Part shown: in pieces, positions 52,952-63,817 of the stretch | Layout of the letters: the number at the start of each line of letters is the position of its first letter | How positions within the stretch are numbered: position 1 is the stretch's first letter | Origin: Moniliella sp. 'wahieum' | Taxonomy: Eukaryota; Basidiomycota; Moniliellomycetes; Moniliellales; Moniliellaceae | DNA: 64,000 nt | Direction: 5' to 3' | Assembly (NCBI GenBank): GCA_003971905.1 | Contig: RSEE01000112.1 | Span: 130,333-194,332 of the forward strand | Translations under genes and position numbers: made by a program | Notes under the pieces: model-generated | What the model was told of the DNA's origin: nothing | The model's input: only the letters and a program-made list of their open reading frames with translations | Databases searched by the model: none

Positions 52952-55900
52952 ATGCTCGAGCCAGGCGCGAGGGAGAGCGAGGTGCGCGCGGCGGCCGAAG
53001 CGAGTTTGTTTGACGACGACACGGATCCCGATGCTGAGGCTGAGGCTGCGGCTGGCGCTGACGCGCTGGAGGATGCGCACGACATCCCGTATCGTGTGCA
53101 GCAAGACGAGGTGGTAGTGTCCTGGGGCCCAGACCAGGCGGCGCCTTGTTCGCCCTCTGCGGCTGCTGTTGCAGCGGCAAAGTGTGCGCCCACCGATGGC
53201 CTCTGCGGCACTGGGTGCCTCCCCATGTCCATCATTCCCATTCCCAACCACACCCCCTGCGCACTTGGCTTGGCCTTCTCCAGCGCCAACATCCCCAACA
53301 TCCCCACCGCCACCTCCCTCGTCCTGGTCCTGGTCTAGCGCGCGGCTGGGCTGCTTGTCCGACACGCCGTCGCCCTCTCTGTCTCTATCTCTATCTCCCC
53401 CATCGGGCGGGATGGCATGTGGGTCGCCGCCGAGTCTACCGAGTCCGGCGAGTGTGGCAGGCTTAAGTCCGCTGACCAGTCCACGGAGCGCGGGGCTAGC
53501 CTGGGCCGAACACGACGATGGGCAAGCAGGCGCAGACGGCGGTCTGGGTTGTTGTACGCGCGTTGGGACCCGGACACGTACACATACACGTACACGTACA
53601 CGTACACGTACGCGCACACGTACGCTTCGCCAAACGCTTGGTACGCGTGATGCGCGTTCGACCCCCTTCCTTTCGCCCGACCTTGGTGGCGGCCCAAGAC
53701 GTGCTGGACGCACCACAACAGACGAGGGGAAGGTCTTCTGTTGGCTTCTTGCCACCCATGGGTGTGGTCCACTTACCCCATCTACTCCAATCCCTGTTCC
53801 TCTTGCTCTTGCTCTTGCTCTTGCTCTTCCTCCTGCTACTCTGCGTCGTACCTCCCGTGCAACCGCTCCAACCCTTGCGACTACTCCGACTAGGCGTAGT
53901 ACCACCCCACCGTCGATCCCCACCTCAACCTCAACCGTAACCTCAACGCCCCCTCACCCTTGCCTCGCGCACCGATGCCAACCGTCCCGCACGTCCCCGC
54001 CCCCAACCGCGGTGACGTGCGCGTGTGTGCGGGTGGACCAGCGGGTGAGTCCCCTGCGTCACTGCTCGGTCCTGCTGTGGATCCTACGGTGGGTGTTGCA
54101 GTGGGTGCTGCAGTGGGTGGTACTACTACGGCCACTACATGCGCGAGGCCGAGCGGAGCAGACGAAGCAGAAGCAGAAGCAGAAGCAGAAGCAGAAGCAG
54201 AAGCAGAAGCAGAAGCAGAAGCAGAAGCAGAAGCAGAAGCAGAAGCAGAAGCAGAAGCAGAAGCAGAAGCAGAAGGGTCACGGAGGTTGGTGTCCGGGTG
54301 AGAGGGAGGTGACGCCTGCCTCGGCGCGGGGACGAGCGGTGGCGACGGAAGGCAGGGTGCTGTGGGTGTGCGTTCCGCAGCCAAACGAAATGAACAGCCG
54401 CACGAGGAAGAGGAGACGCAAGCGAAGAAGGAAAAGGCGAAAGAGAAAGACAAAGACACGGTGAAAGAGGGAGGCCAAGGCATCCGAACGCGTGCGGATG
54501 TGGAAACCATTGCGACGAGGACGAGGTACGTACTGTATTTCTTTGCCTTGGCTTGCCTTGTCTGGCCTTGGCTTGCCTTGTCTTGCCTTGGCTTGCCTTG
54601 TCTTGCCCCTCTCTGCATTCGCTTGGTGTGCTTGGTGTGCTTGGTGTGCTTGGTGTACTTGGTGTACTTGGTGTATTGTTGTACTTGTCGTACTTGGTGT
54701 ACTTGGTGTACTGTAGAGCTTGTTGAGTTCGCCGTGCTTGCGGTTGCGTTCCGTTTACTTTCTCTCGTGGCGATGCCCGTCTAGCCTCCTGTCCCAGCGA
54801 CCGTACCTGCCCCCCTCTGCGTCCACTCGGGGACAGGCGGGGGGGGGGGGGGACACGCGAGGCGTACCTGTGTGGGTGCTGGTGGACATGCTGTGGCGTA
54901 TGGACGGAAGGGAGACCCCGACAACCGACCATGCACGCACGCACGCATGCACAAGGGAGATATCCTTTTGTTGTTTTTGTTTTTGTTTTTGTCTTTTTTC
55001 TTTCGTGTTGTTCACCCCAGTTCTTCCCCCCCCCCCCTCCACCCCACACCAGCGTGGCACTCCCTTGCTCCCTTGCTCCTTTGCTCCCTTGTTCACTGAC
55101 TCACTGACTCGCACTCCCTCTTTGTTTGTGTATTGCGTATCGCGGTTTGGGCGTTTTGGTGTGGGGTGGATTTGCCTCGCGTTGGGCATTTGGGCTGCGC
55201 TCTCCCTCCTCCCCCCCCCCCCTGGCGCACCGTGGCGTCACAGTAGCGGAAGCAGTAACAGATGGCACAAAGCTGATGATGGGACCTGCGACCACGGCGA
55301 CCCATCCGACGCGAGCGGGGCAGATGCAGCAGTGCGACGGCAACGGCGACAGCGACGATGATGGCGACGAGGACCATGACGATGGAAGCACGATCCCACC
55401 CGCGCTGCGGCCCTACGTGTGGCGCGTGCTCACTCGTGCTGGTTCTGGTTCTGGTGGTTGTGGTGGTGCTGGTGGGGCGCGCACCCCATGGCATACAACG
55501 CAGGTCCTACCCGACCAACAAGACCAAAACCAAAACCAAGACCGAGACGAAGGACCCTCTCGGGGCACGTCGACGAGGGTCGGGCACCACGCAATCGCAA
55601 TCGCAATCGCAATCGCAATCGCAATCGCAATCGCAATCGCAATCGCAATCGCAATCGCAATCGCAATCGCAATCGCAATCGCAATCGCAATCGCAATCGC
55701 AATCGCAATCGCAATCCGAATCGGAACCAGAATCGGGATCGGAAGACGAAGAGGGAGACGGGGCGTGGGGGTGGATGGGACGACCGTGCGACAGCGTGCT
55801 GGTACCGCTGGGCTTGGCGCGCGGTACGGCGGGGTACGTGCGGTTGAAGCTCGTCCTGAGGCGCGCGGCGGTCGTCCTGCGCCATGGGCAAGGCCAGGGC

Positions 55901-57351
55901 ACGGGCACGGGCAAGGTCGAAGGTGCGGGTGTGGTCGTGGGCAAGGTGGTGAGCAAGGGTGTGAACAAGGGTGCGAGTGTGAGCAAGGCCGTGGGTGTGG
56001 GTGTGGATGTGGTGTGGGTAGACGAGCGCCACTGCATGAAGGCACCGAGGGAGTGCACGTACTGGCGGGGATCTTGGTGTGGAGTGTACCGACCACAAAG
56101 GAAGCGAGTGACGTGCTGCTTCGCCTGCTGCTCCACCGTCGTCTGGCTCAACTCTTTTGGCCTGCTCGACATGCGGCCCAAGAACCTTGTTCTTCCTCTG
56201 CGTGCTGCTCTGCGTGCTGCTCTGCGTGCTGCGCGTGCTGCTCGTGCTGCGACGCATCGAGCGCACCCTGGCTGGTGCCCACGTACCTGACCCAACTCAA
56301 CTGTCTCGTCCGCACGCACCTGCCCCATCTGGCTGCGCACCTGGACCAGCTGGGTGAGCTTAGCCCGCTACGCACGTACTTGGTTTTCTCACCTTGTTCC
56401 TCTCTTCTTGCTTGGCTCGTGCCTCCCGACGTCGACGCCTCTGCCTCGGGGTGTGCATCAGCGTCAGCGTTGACGGATACCGAGTCGGCATGGTCGGGGC
56501 CACCGCTAGCGGTCCAAGTGGGCAGGCAAGTAGTGAGTCTACTTATGCACCACGGCAGCGAAGCCCTAGTCTGGGTGGCACTACTTTTGCTAGCCACCAA
56601 CGCGGACGCGTTGGAGCGGATGGAGAAACACGCCCTCCTGGAGCGGTTGGAGAATCAGCTGTGGAACGATTTCTCCTGCAAGTCTCCCAGCCCCAGCATC
56701 AAGCTGCCTGCCCCCGCCCCAGCTAACCCGCCCCCAGCACCGGAACGGGAATGGGAATGGGAATGGGAATGGGAATGGGAATGGGAACGGGAACGTGGAC
56801 GGGAACTGGGATCAGAACGGTCCTCCCCGCCTGTGTGCCGGACGGCGTGCTGGTGCGGGCGGCGAGGGCGGTGGGGCGGCAGATCGAGTTGGGCCAGAGC
56901 CGAGTGCAGCGGGACGGGACTCGAGGCAGCAAGAAGGGGGCGTCTGGGCGCATGGCCATGACGATGGCGGAGCTGGCGCTGGCGCTGGCGCTGGCGATGG
57001 CGGGATGACGATGGCGATGGTGATGACGATGGGACACTGGCCCGACTGAGCACAGCGACGTGGGGCATGGCTGGGCGGGTGGTGGACTTGGAGCAAGACG
57101 TTGCGGCACTGGAAACGACCCGGGCACAGTTAGCTGCGCACCTGGAGCACGTGACTCGCGCGCACGACGATTTGGCCGACGCATTGGTTCATTACAAGAC
57201 GCTTTATGCCCATGTCGTCCTCCACCACCACCAGCACCAGCTTGGCCCGCCCACCGCCATCCCAACCACCTCCACCGTCACTAGCACCAGTTCTACTCCC
57301 ACTCCCACTGCCTCCCGCTCGTGTCGGGCGCTTCGGGCGTGGCTGGGCTGA
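52952..57351 (+). CDS. TBC-domain RabGAP with low-complexity expansions
   Basis: GTPase-activating protein for Rab GTPases. Start MLEPGARESEVRAAAEASLF (52952), then an acidic segment and a long low-complexity region. A charged segment, KEKDKDTVKEGGQGIRTRAD, ends at a GTACGT donor near 54525; the repeat-filled stretch to about 55250 is probably intron, perhaps with a small exon near 54860-54910. TBC marks: IPPALRPYVWRVL (about 55393), HVLAGILVW and EASDVLLRLLLHRRLAQLFW (about 56055-56155), LVRTHLPHLAAHLDQLG (56305-56355), EALVWVALLLLATNADALER (about 56559-56620). The arginine-finger and YCQG motifs lie in the broken part and are not visible. A coiled coil (VVDLEQDVAALETTRAQLAA) ends the protein at 57351. 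At least six frame changes. Two hexanucleotide arrays (54164, 55591) lie inside. Confidence 0.72.
53574..53632 (+). repeat. ACGTAC-type repeat in TBC gene
   Basis: CACGTACACATACACGTACA and further copies; hexanucleotide period, reading Thr-Tyr repeats in one frame. Confidence 0.75.
54164..54275 (+). repeat. Perfect (GAAGCA) microsatellite, about 18.7 copies
   Basis: 112 bases without error. The plus frames read (Glu-Ala)n, (Lys-Gln)n or (Arg-Ser)n; the Glu-Ala or Lys-Gln readings are possible protein sequence. It lies upstream of the TBC domain. Confidence 0.9.
54540..54720 (+). repeat. CTTGCCTTGG and TTGGTGTGC/TTGGTGTAC repeats
   Basis: Two consecutive minisatellites with 10- and 9-base units, just after a candidate donor site, hence probably intronic. 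In all frames they produce Leu/Cys/Trp-rich readings that I do not regard as protein. Confidence 0.75.
55591..55716 (+). repeat. Perfect (GCAATC) microsatellite, 21 copies
   Basis: 126 bases without error, reading (Ser-Gln)n, (Ala-Ile)n or (Arg-Asn)n. The Ser-Gln frame continues into SESEPESGSEDEEGDGAWGW, an acidic linker typical of real protein, so (SQ)n is the best guess. It sits inside the TBC domain, after the first helix. Confidence 0.9.
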
Positions 57352-58338
57352 GCGCAGAGCACAGCGTGCATAACCCCCAGATCGGATTCCCCCGTGGGAA
57401 AAAGAGGGCGATGGCCGATGGCCGATGGGAAAGGGGAGAGCAGGAGCCCAATGTGATACTTACTCCACAGTCCATGTTGGGTGTTGAACGTTGGAACGTT
57501 GGAACGTGATAGTGATTCAATGGCCAGTCCCCAGACCACATACGACCTCATCGTCCAATGAATGCATCCTCGCCCCCAGCAGCACAGTAGCACAGTAGCA
57601 CAGCAGTCGCGGCGGTGGTGGTGGTGATCATCTCCATCTCCATCCCCGTCTTCACCATCTCCATTGCCATCTCCATCAGCATCAGCATCACATTCACATT
57701 CACATTGACCACCTTCGACAGTGCAACCCTTAGGCAAGCTCACCCGAACCACCTTGCGTACTCCCTGTCCCCCTTCTCGACTCGGCCGCATGGTTCATCG
57801 TTCCACCTGCTGGACCAGCGTATGTGGGCACGCACCTCCCCCCCCTTCTCGCTCCCTCGTTCCATTCTTTCCTCGCTCGCTTGGCAGCGCGGCGGTGCGG
57901 ACCGTTAGGGGGTTGGTGTGCGCTGGTGCGGTGATGACGATGGTGCTGGAGATGGTGCTGGAGATGGGGATGGGATAGCCATGGGGCAGAGGCGCATGGC
58001 GCACGCCAAGGCCAGCAGCGTTGGTGGGGTAGAGGTGAGATCTCTGCGAGTAACCCGACCAGATTGATGGGGGGGGCGCTAGAAAGGCAAGCCATTTAAA
58101 TGCTCAAGGGACAGTGTGGAGCATGACGTAAGCATCCTGCTGAGGCCGCTCCAATCGATGCTGGACTGACGTCATTAATTCATTGCGTCTGGGTGCCGAT
58201 CGTTGCGCCCTTTCCGACTCAGGATCAGGATCGGATCAGGATTGGTATCAGCATCGTGCGATTGCGCTTGCCATCGCGCTTGCCATCGCGTTTGCCACCC
58301 TCATCCTCACCCTCACCATCTCTCCCACCGTGTGAGCC
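57352..58338. other. Intergenic region
   Basis: About 990 bases. GGTGAT/CATCTCCATCTCC and CACATTCACATT repeats (57610-57710), GATGGTGCTGGAGATGGTG repeat (57940-57965). No gene recognised. Confidence 0.4.
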
Positions 58339-59061
58339 ATGCCTCCGCACCTGCTGCGCCGCAGCGTCATCAACGCCGGGGGCGCCAACGCAGCCGACAG
58401 GCCCTTTGGCGCCCAAGTGTTTGCGCATGGCAAGGTCCTCTTACTGGGCCCACTGCTGTTACTCGCAGGCGCCTTGGCCTGGGTCCTGCTCCTGCTGCTT
58501 TTCATTCAGTTCGCTCGTCGCGCCACTGCTTCCCATCCTACATCCCCTACCTCCCACTCGGTCTCACCCCCAGTCTCCCACCCGGCGTCGTCACCGTCTT
58601 CTGCGCCAACTTGTTTGCCGTCGTCTTCTTTGCGGTCGGATACGGCCACGTGCCGTGCACAAGCCTGGGCACACACGTTATCTCGCGCACGTGCCATCCC
58701 TGTCCCGGGCCGTACCTTGTCCCACCGACGCCCGCCGCCGCCGGCCGCCGTGGCGCCGCACCGGCATCCCCATTCGCTTCCTCGGCCGCAACCGCAGCCA
58801 AAGCAACCACAACCGTCAAAGCAACAGCAACAGCCAAGGCAACAGCAACAGCCAAAGCGACCGCAGCGCTTGCTGGCGTTGGGAGGGGACAAGAGCGAGG
58901 TCCCGCCTGTGGGGGTACGTGTGCCGGTGGCGGTGCTGAGCCGGGGTGGGAGAGACGGAGGGCGGTCGCCGGTGTCGGTGTGGTCGCCGTGGAGTGACAA
59001 GACGAGCGAGACGAAGAGCGAGACGAAGAGCGTGAGGGTGCGCGAGGCGCTGGTGGTGTGA
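58339..59061 (+). CDS. Uncharacterised membrane protein
   Basis: Not recognised. From MPPHLLRRSVINAGG the protein has a strong membrane helix (LLLGPLLLLAGALAWVLLLL, about residues 34-55). In a second frame a second helix (VVTVFCANLFAVVFFAVGYG) is flanked by PPGV and CTS. Then comes a Gln/Pro-rich part (QPKQPQPSKQQQQPRQQQQP) and a charged C-terminus (SDKTSETKSETKSVRVREAL) ending at 59061. A frame change is needed between the two helices and again after. Two short membrane spans near the N-terminus suggest an endomembrane protein. It sits head-to-tail with the VHS-GAT gene. Confidence 0.5.
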   Translation: MPPHLLRRSVINAGGANAADRPFGAQVFAHGKVLLLGPLLLLAGALAWVLLLLLFIQFARRATASHPTSPTSHSVSPPVSHPASSPSSAPTCLPSSSLRSDTATCRAQAWAHTLSRARAIPVPGRTLSHRRPPPPAAVAPHRHPHSLPRPQPQPKQPQPSKQQQQPRQQQQPKRPQRLLALGGDKSEVPPVGVRVPVAVLSRGGRDGGRSPVSVWSPWSDKTSETKSETKSVRVREALVV

Positions 59062-59376
59062 TGGTGATGTGTGTGGGAGAACAGCCGAGAGCAGAGCAGA
59101 GCAGAAATGAATGGAATGGAATGGATGGATGCAGGGATGGATGAGAGGACAGATGGGTGACAGGGCAAACGGGCGCATACTAGGGTTAGCGGGGGTGCCA
59201 CGTGGCGCGGGTGACGTAAGCATGCGCCAAGGGACGGTGGGGCGCGAAGCAGCCACGAACGCAGCCACGCCGACGCACTCCGACCGACGCCCACCCACTC
59301 CACGGCCACCTGGGCTCCCACCTCACCACCACCACCACCACCATTCCCACCACCACCACCCGCACGTGCAGAGTGC
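59062..59376. other. Intergenic region before VHS-GAT gene
   Basis: Short GATGGATG repeat (59110-59150) and CACCACCACCAC run (59320-59360) just before the start. Probable promoter and leader. Confidence 0.4.
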
Positions 59377-61305
59377 ATGTCGTACAACTTCAACCAGCAC
59401 GGGCAGTCTGCCGGCGCGTACGGCCCGCGTGGCGCCGAGCGTCCCCAGGGCGCACTCTCCTCCCTCGCCGACTGGTCTCCAAGAGCCTCGAGATTGATGC
59501 GCCGCCCACGCGTGCTCAGGCTATGGTCGGTGCGTCCCCTCCCCCATCTCAGCTCGTCTCGTGGCGTGTCTGTTTTGTCTTTTCTTTGTGTGTTGGTGGT
59601 GGGGACTAACCTGCGCATCCCGCTTTTTCCCCGGCAGACCGCGCGTGCGACCCGTTCCTGACGGAGCCCAACCTGAGTCTGAACCTCGAGGTGGCCGACT
59701 ACGTGAACCGGCACAAGGGCAACACGCCGCGCGAGACGGCGATGGAGACGGTGAAGCTGGTCAACAGTCGGAACCCACACGTGTCGGCACTGGCGCTGTC
59801 TTTGCTGGACATGCTCGTGAAGAACTGTGGGTACCCGTTCCAGCTGCAGATCGCGACGAAGGAGTTTCTCAATGAACTCGTCAAGCGTTTCCCTGAACGT
59901 CCACCTGTGTTCCTCTCGGCGTACCAGACCAAGGTGCTGGAACTGATTCATGAGTGGAAACAGACCATTTGCGTCACCTCGAAGCACAAGGACGATCTCG
60001 TCCACATTCGTGACATGCACCGTCTCCTTACGTACAAGGGGTACCGCTTCCCCAACATTGATTCCCGCGTCGCTGCCGTGCTCAACCCGTCCAATGTACG
60101 TGTCCTCTCACACACACACCCACTCTGTGGCTTGTTCTTGTTCTTGTTCTTATTCTTCCTTTTGCTCTTGCTTTCGCTTCTTGTTCTTGGTGCTGACCCC
60201 CCCCCCCCTGTTTCTTCTGCAGAACCTCAAAACGCCCGACGAACTGGAAGAAGAAGACCGGGAAGCGCAGTCTGCCAAGCTGCAAGAACTAATCCGGCGT
60301 GGGCGGCCGCAAGACCTAGCACAAGCACAAGAACTAATGAAGGTGCTCTCGGGAGCCGATCCCGATGCGCGGCCCGACTACCGCGCCCAGACACGCGCGA
60401 ACTGGACAAGATCCAGAGCAAAGCGGTGCTGCTGAACGATATGCTGAACCAGGTCCAGCCGGGGGAAAAGTTGGTGGAGGAGGATGCGTATGCGCAGTGG
60501 CTACCCAGCTGCGGCGCGTGCAGCCTCGGTTGCAGCAGTGGATCGCGAATGAGGAAGAAACCACAACCTCGGCCTCAGGCGCTGGCGATGGCCACCACGA
60601 CGAACAAGAGGAGGAGGAAGATCGGCTGCTGAACCGGCTGCTGCTCATCAACGATACGCTGAACCAAGTGTTGCAGCGGTACAAGGCCGTGCGCGCCGGC
60701 GACCTCAGTGCGCCCGCTACGCTCGACCCTCCATCGACCCGGCACAGCAGGGCAAACATGCGGTGCCCACCGCCAAAGTCACTGACCTCATCTCGTTTGA
60801 CGATGACGACACCACTACAACTACCACTACCACCACCAACACCAACATCGCTACCGCTACTGCAGGTCCTTCTGGTTCTGCTGGCATTGCACTTGCGCCC
60901 TCGCCGCTGCTCACCTCGGCTTCCTCCACTGCCACGGCGCAAGCCCCTGGACCTACTTCCACCTCCTTGCTCGGCCACGACTTACCTGCACCTACTTCCA
61001 CCTCCTTGCTCGGCGACGACTTTGCTAGCTTACAATTCACATCTCCCTCCCCCTCTGCCTCGGTCGCAGCAAGCAGGTCGCCACTCGCGCTCGCCTCCAC
61101 GTCTATGCCCATGGCCCCCACCGCGGCAACGACAGCCAAGCCCCCGGCCGGACAAGTGTCGCTCCTAGATGGCCTGGACACCCTGAGGCTGGCGGGTTCC
61201 GGTACCGGTGCCGCTCCCGGTGCAGGTACAGGGGCTGCAGGGGCGGGGACGACGAGCGGACCGCCAAAAGATCCGTTTGCCGATCTGGACGCCATGTTCA
61301 AGTGA
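59377..61305 (+). CDS. VHS-GAT domain trafficking protein (Tom1/GGA/Lsb5 group)
   Basis: Ubiquitin- and clathrin-linked sorting at endosome or Golgi. Exons 59377-59529, 59638-60096, 60223-61305; introns 108 and 126 bases (GTGCGT...GGCAG; GTACGT...TGCAG). Start MSYNFNQHGQSAGAYG; after one missing base the reading LVSKSLEIDAPPTRAQAMV runs into the VHS domain: DRACDPFLTEPNLSLNLEVA, VADYVNRHKGNTPRETAMET, ALALSLLDMLVKNCGYPFQL, ATKEFLNELVKRFPERPP. GAT helices: LDKIQSKAVLLNDMLNQVQP and RLLLINDTLNQVLQRYKAV. The C-terminus is Ser/Thr/Pro-rich with DLISFDDDD (clathrin-box-like), SLLDGLDTL and DPFADLDAMF, adaptor-binding motifs; no GAE ear is seen, which favours Tom1/Lsb5 over GGA. Three further frame steps (60400, 60510, 60740), each equal to one missing base. 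Confidence 0.9.
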
Positions 61306-62060
61306 AGGTCAAGGTGCAGGTCAAAGTGCAGGTTGAAGGTGAAGGTGTGCCCCGCTGGGCGCGTGCGGTCGTGAGGGCTGAGGTGGGGGGTGGGGTTGGG
61401 GGCCAGTTCAAGTCCCCAACCCCAGTCGAAGCGGATCGAAGCGGATCGAAGCGGACGCGCACCCGGCCGACCCCCGAGCCGAGTCTTGCCCTGCTGGGTG
61501 GGATGGGATGCATGTTGCGTAAGCCTGCCTCCATCCATCTAGCGGCTGCCCTGCCCATGTTGCGCTGTCATGGATCTCTGCCCCGCACGCGAGATAGAGA
61601 GAGAGATACAGGGGCGGGGTTTCGGGGAGCTGCATCGTAGAACTTACACTAGAGAGCGTGGAACTAGGCCTAGACATTGCTAGAGTGCGACTTGAGAGCA
61701 CTCGCGATCCTATGGATCAGCTGCAAAGCAGCCTTCAGACAAGGCGTGAAGGCAAAGTGGTGAGCCACAAGTCTCAAGCAACGTCTGAAGGGAAGGAGAA
61801 AGGAGAGAAGGGAGATGGAGCGAGCAGGGCGTGCGCGGCCTGCGAGCGGAACGCTTCCGCTCGGCTAGGCGAGCGTCACCGATCCATTGAGGGCCGTGCA
61901 GGAGAACCCTAGCAGTACCCTCTAACAGCCCCCCTCGGTGAGCTCGCCAGACCACAGGTGGTGGTGGTCCTCGCCAAGGGCCAAGGCATGGGTGAAAGAA
62001 GAAAGGATGTCTCCAACGCCTCTGGTCAAAAAGTGAAATGAAAAACATAATTGGCAAGCG
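61306..62060. other. Intergenic region
   Basis: GTGCAGGTCAAAG repeats (61308-61345) and GAAGCGGATCGAAGCGGATC repeats (61428-61455). No gene recognised. Confidence 0.4.
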
Positions 62061-62430
62061 ATGTTGCCAAGTCAAGGGAAGAGAAACAGTATATTCAACG
62101 CATGGAGGTAAGGAGGAAGCGTAGAAAGTCACAGAGGTCAATTCAACTTGGAAGTATAAACAACATGTTCCAAGTCGAAACAGGATGTTCAACGTATGAG
62201 GGAGGAAGCGTAGGAAGTCATAGAGGTCGATTCAACTTGGAGGTAGAAACAACATGCTCCAAGTCGAAAGAGTATGTTGAACGTGTGCAGGTAAGGCAGC
62301 TTTGAAAGTCATAGAGGTCGATTCAACTTGGAGATATAGACAACATATGCCAAGTCGAACAGTAAAAACGTAGAGTTGGAGGTCGAGTAGAGCCATAGAA
62401 GGCAATGCAACTTGAAAGAAACCAACAGGT
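62061..62430 (+). repeat. Tandem array, unit about 90 bases, four copies
   Basis: The string ATTCAACTTGGA recurs at 62141, 62230 and 62321, and in decayed form near 62405. Each is preceded by AAAGTCATAGAGGTCG-like and followed by AACAACATG-CCAAGTCGAA-like sequence. Spacing is 89, 91 and 84 bases. No long open frame crosses it. Confidence 0.85.
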
Positions 62431-62569
62431 CAAATTTGGCACAGCCATGAAAAGGAGAAAAGGACCAAATTCAGGACAGAAAAAGGATGACGACTGGTCC
62501 AACCGTCACGCGGACCAGCGTCAACGATGGTTCGAAAGTACCGTGTAGGTGATCAGTACACTTAGCAAG

Positions 62570-63190
62570 CAGCAACACTGGCCAGGGCACGACCAAATCG
62601 TCCGGGCCCGGTCAGGGATGAAAGTGCAACGGCTGCCCATGTAGCGTACACTAGAGACAGTGCCTCCCGTCTTGAGACAGCCAAAGAAACTCCCACTTGG
62701 GCCAGAAAGGACACCATAGCCGCCCATGCAGCCCACACAGTTAACAGCACCGCCAATCTTGGAACGGTCAAGGTACCCCGCGCCCGGGTCAGGTAGGCAA
62801 CGGCCACAACCATTAGTGTAGCCTAAACCGTCAACACGCACCACTGCTCTTGAGACGGTCAAAGTACCCCCCCCCCCGGTCAAGTAGGAAACTACCACAA
62901 CGTGAAACCGAAACTGTCAACAGCAGCACTTGTTTGGGACGATCAAAGTACCCCCCGCCCAGGTCAGATAGGAAAGTGCCACCGCTGCCCGTGTAGCCCA
63001 AAACATAAACGGTGCCCCCCATCGTGGATCGGTCAAAGTACCACTGGTCCGAGTCATGTAAGAAACTGCCACAGCCGCCCTGTAGCCCCAATCGTAAACG
63101 GTGCCTGTGTCTTGGAACGATCAAAATACCACCCGCCTGGGTCAGATAGGAGCCGTCAGAACCGCCCATCATGTTGGGTGCAATGGAGAG
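62570..63190 (-). repeat. Tandem array, unit about 89 bases, seven copies, coding-like on minus strand
   Basis: The plus-strand anchor G(G/A)TCAAAGTACC recurs at 62766, 62857, 62941, 63032 and 63119, with decayed forms at 62678 and 62586. Spacings are 84-92 bases. On the minus strand the units read as a roughly 30-residue repeat: GSFL-D-GGGYFDR-K-GGTV-GYTG-like, with variants LLSDPGGWYFDRSK, FLHDSDQWYFDRS, FLSDLGGGYFDRPK, FLLDRGGGYFDRLK, CLPDPGAGYLDRSK. Frame changes interrupt it. Unknown family. Confidence 0.75.
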
Positions 63191-63308
63191 CGAGACGTTA
63201 AAGCAGAGCACACAAGAGGGCCAACGAGTCCGCACATTACCTCCCTAGCTAACCAAGTAAGAAGGGCAGCTAGGGTGGCTTGCGTCGGTGGGCCCCGGCC
63301 TTGGGACC

Positions 63309-63817
63309 TCAGGTCAGTATCGATTTCTCTCCCGACATGACAATGTGTGCCTGAGGATCGGTACCATGCCCGTGCTTAATTTGGAACGGGCAGGCCTGCC
63401 AACACATGGTGAGTATCGCTGAAAAGGGTGGTGGGAGGGAACAGTAAGGCAAGGTGGTCCGGGCGCGTAAATGCATGCGGAAGGACGGGGGCAGCCCCCC
63501 TTTTTTCCGCATCCCGTCGATGGCCGCAAGCTCTGACACAGCGGCAATCGCCTTCCCTGCGTATGGTGCTAGGCCGACCGTGCAAAGCTTGTCCGCAAGC
63601 TCGGCGACCGTTAATTCTCCATGTCCAGCTGCCAGGTCGACACCGCCACACTAACCCCCTTGATCGGACGCTCGCCAATCAGCGCGCGACATCGGTCCCC
63701 CTTGGTCAGGCACCAGGCCGACACTCCACCACGCCATCGGCCCCCCTTTGTCAGGGTTACAATGGCATGCCCGCGCCAAAAAATAAGGGCTGGCCGAAAA
63801 ACGTCACATTTGAACAT
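63309..63817 (-). CDS. Uncharacterised minus-strand coding candidate
   Basis: From MFKCDVFRPALIFWRGHAIV the frame runs to WQLDMEN; one missing base later it continues as ELTVAELADKLCTVGLAPYA, GKAIAAVSELAAIDGMRKKG, to the end near 63309. The second part looks like an alpha-helical protein. I do not recognise it; a decayed mobile-element protein or a lineage gene next to the repeat array are both possible. Confidence 0.35.

Noticed and set aside
54135-55049. 304-codon minus ORF with a long Leu run, and the 431-codon plus ORF with Lys-Gln repeats at 53169-54464
   Set aside because: Both owe their length to the (GAAGCA) array, which is stop-free in all frames; neither fits the TBC reading.
58506-60020. 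504-codon minus-strand ORF
   Set aside because: It is the antisense of the membrane-protein and VHS genes, in GC-rich DNA where antisense frames stay open.
62061-62430. Regular repeats that could be taken for a CRISPR array
   Set aside because: Whole 90-base units repeat with substitutions; there are no identical short repeats with unique spacers, and the genome is fungal.
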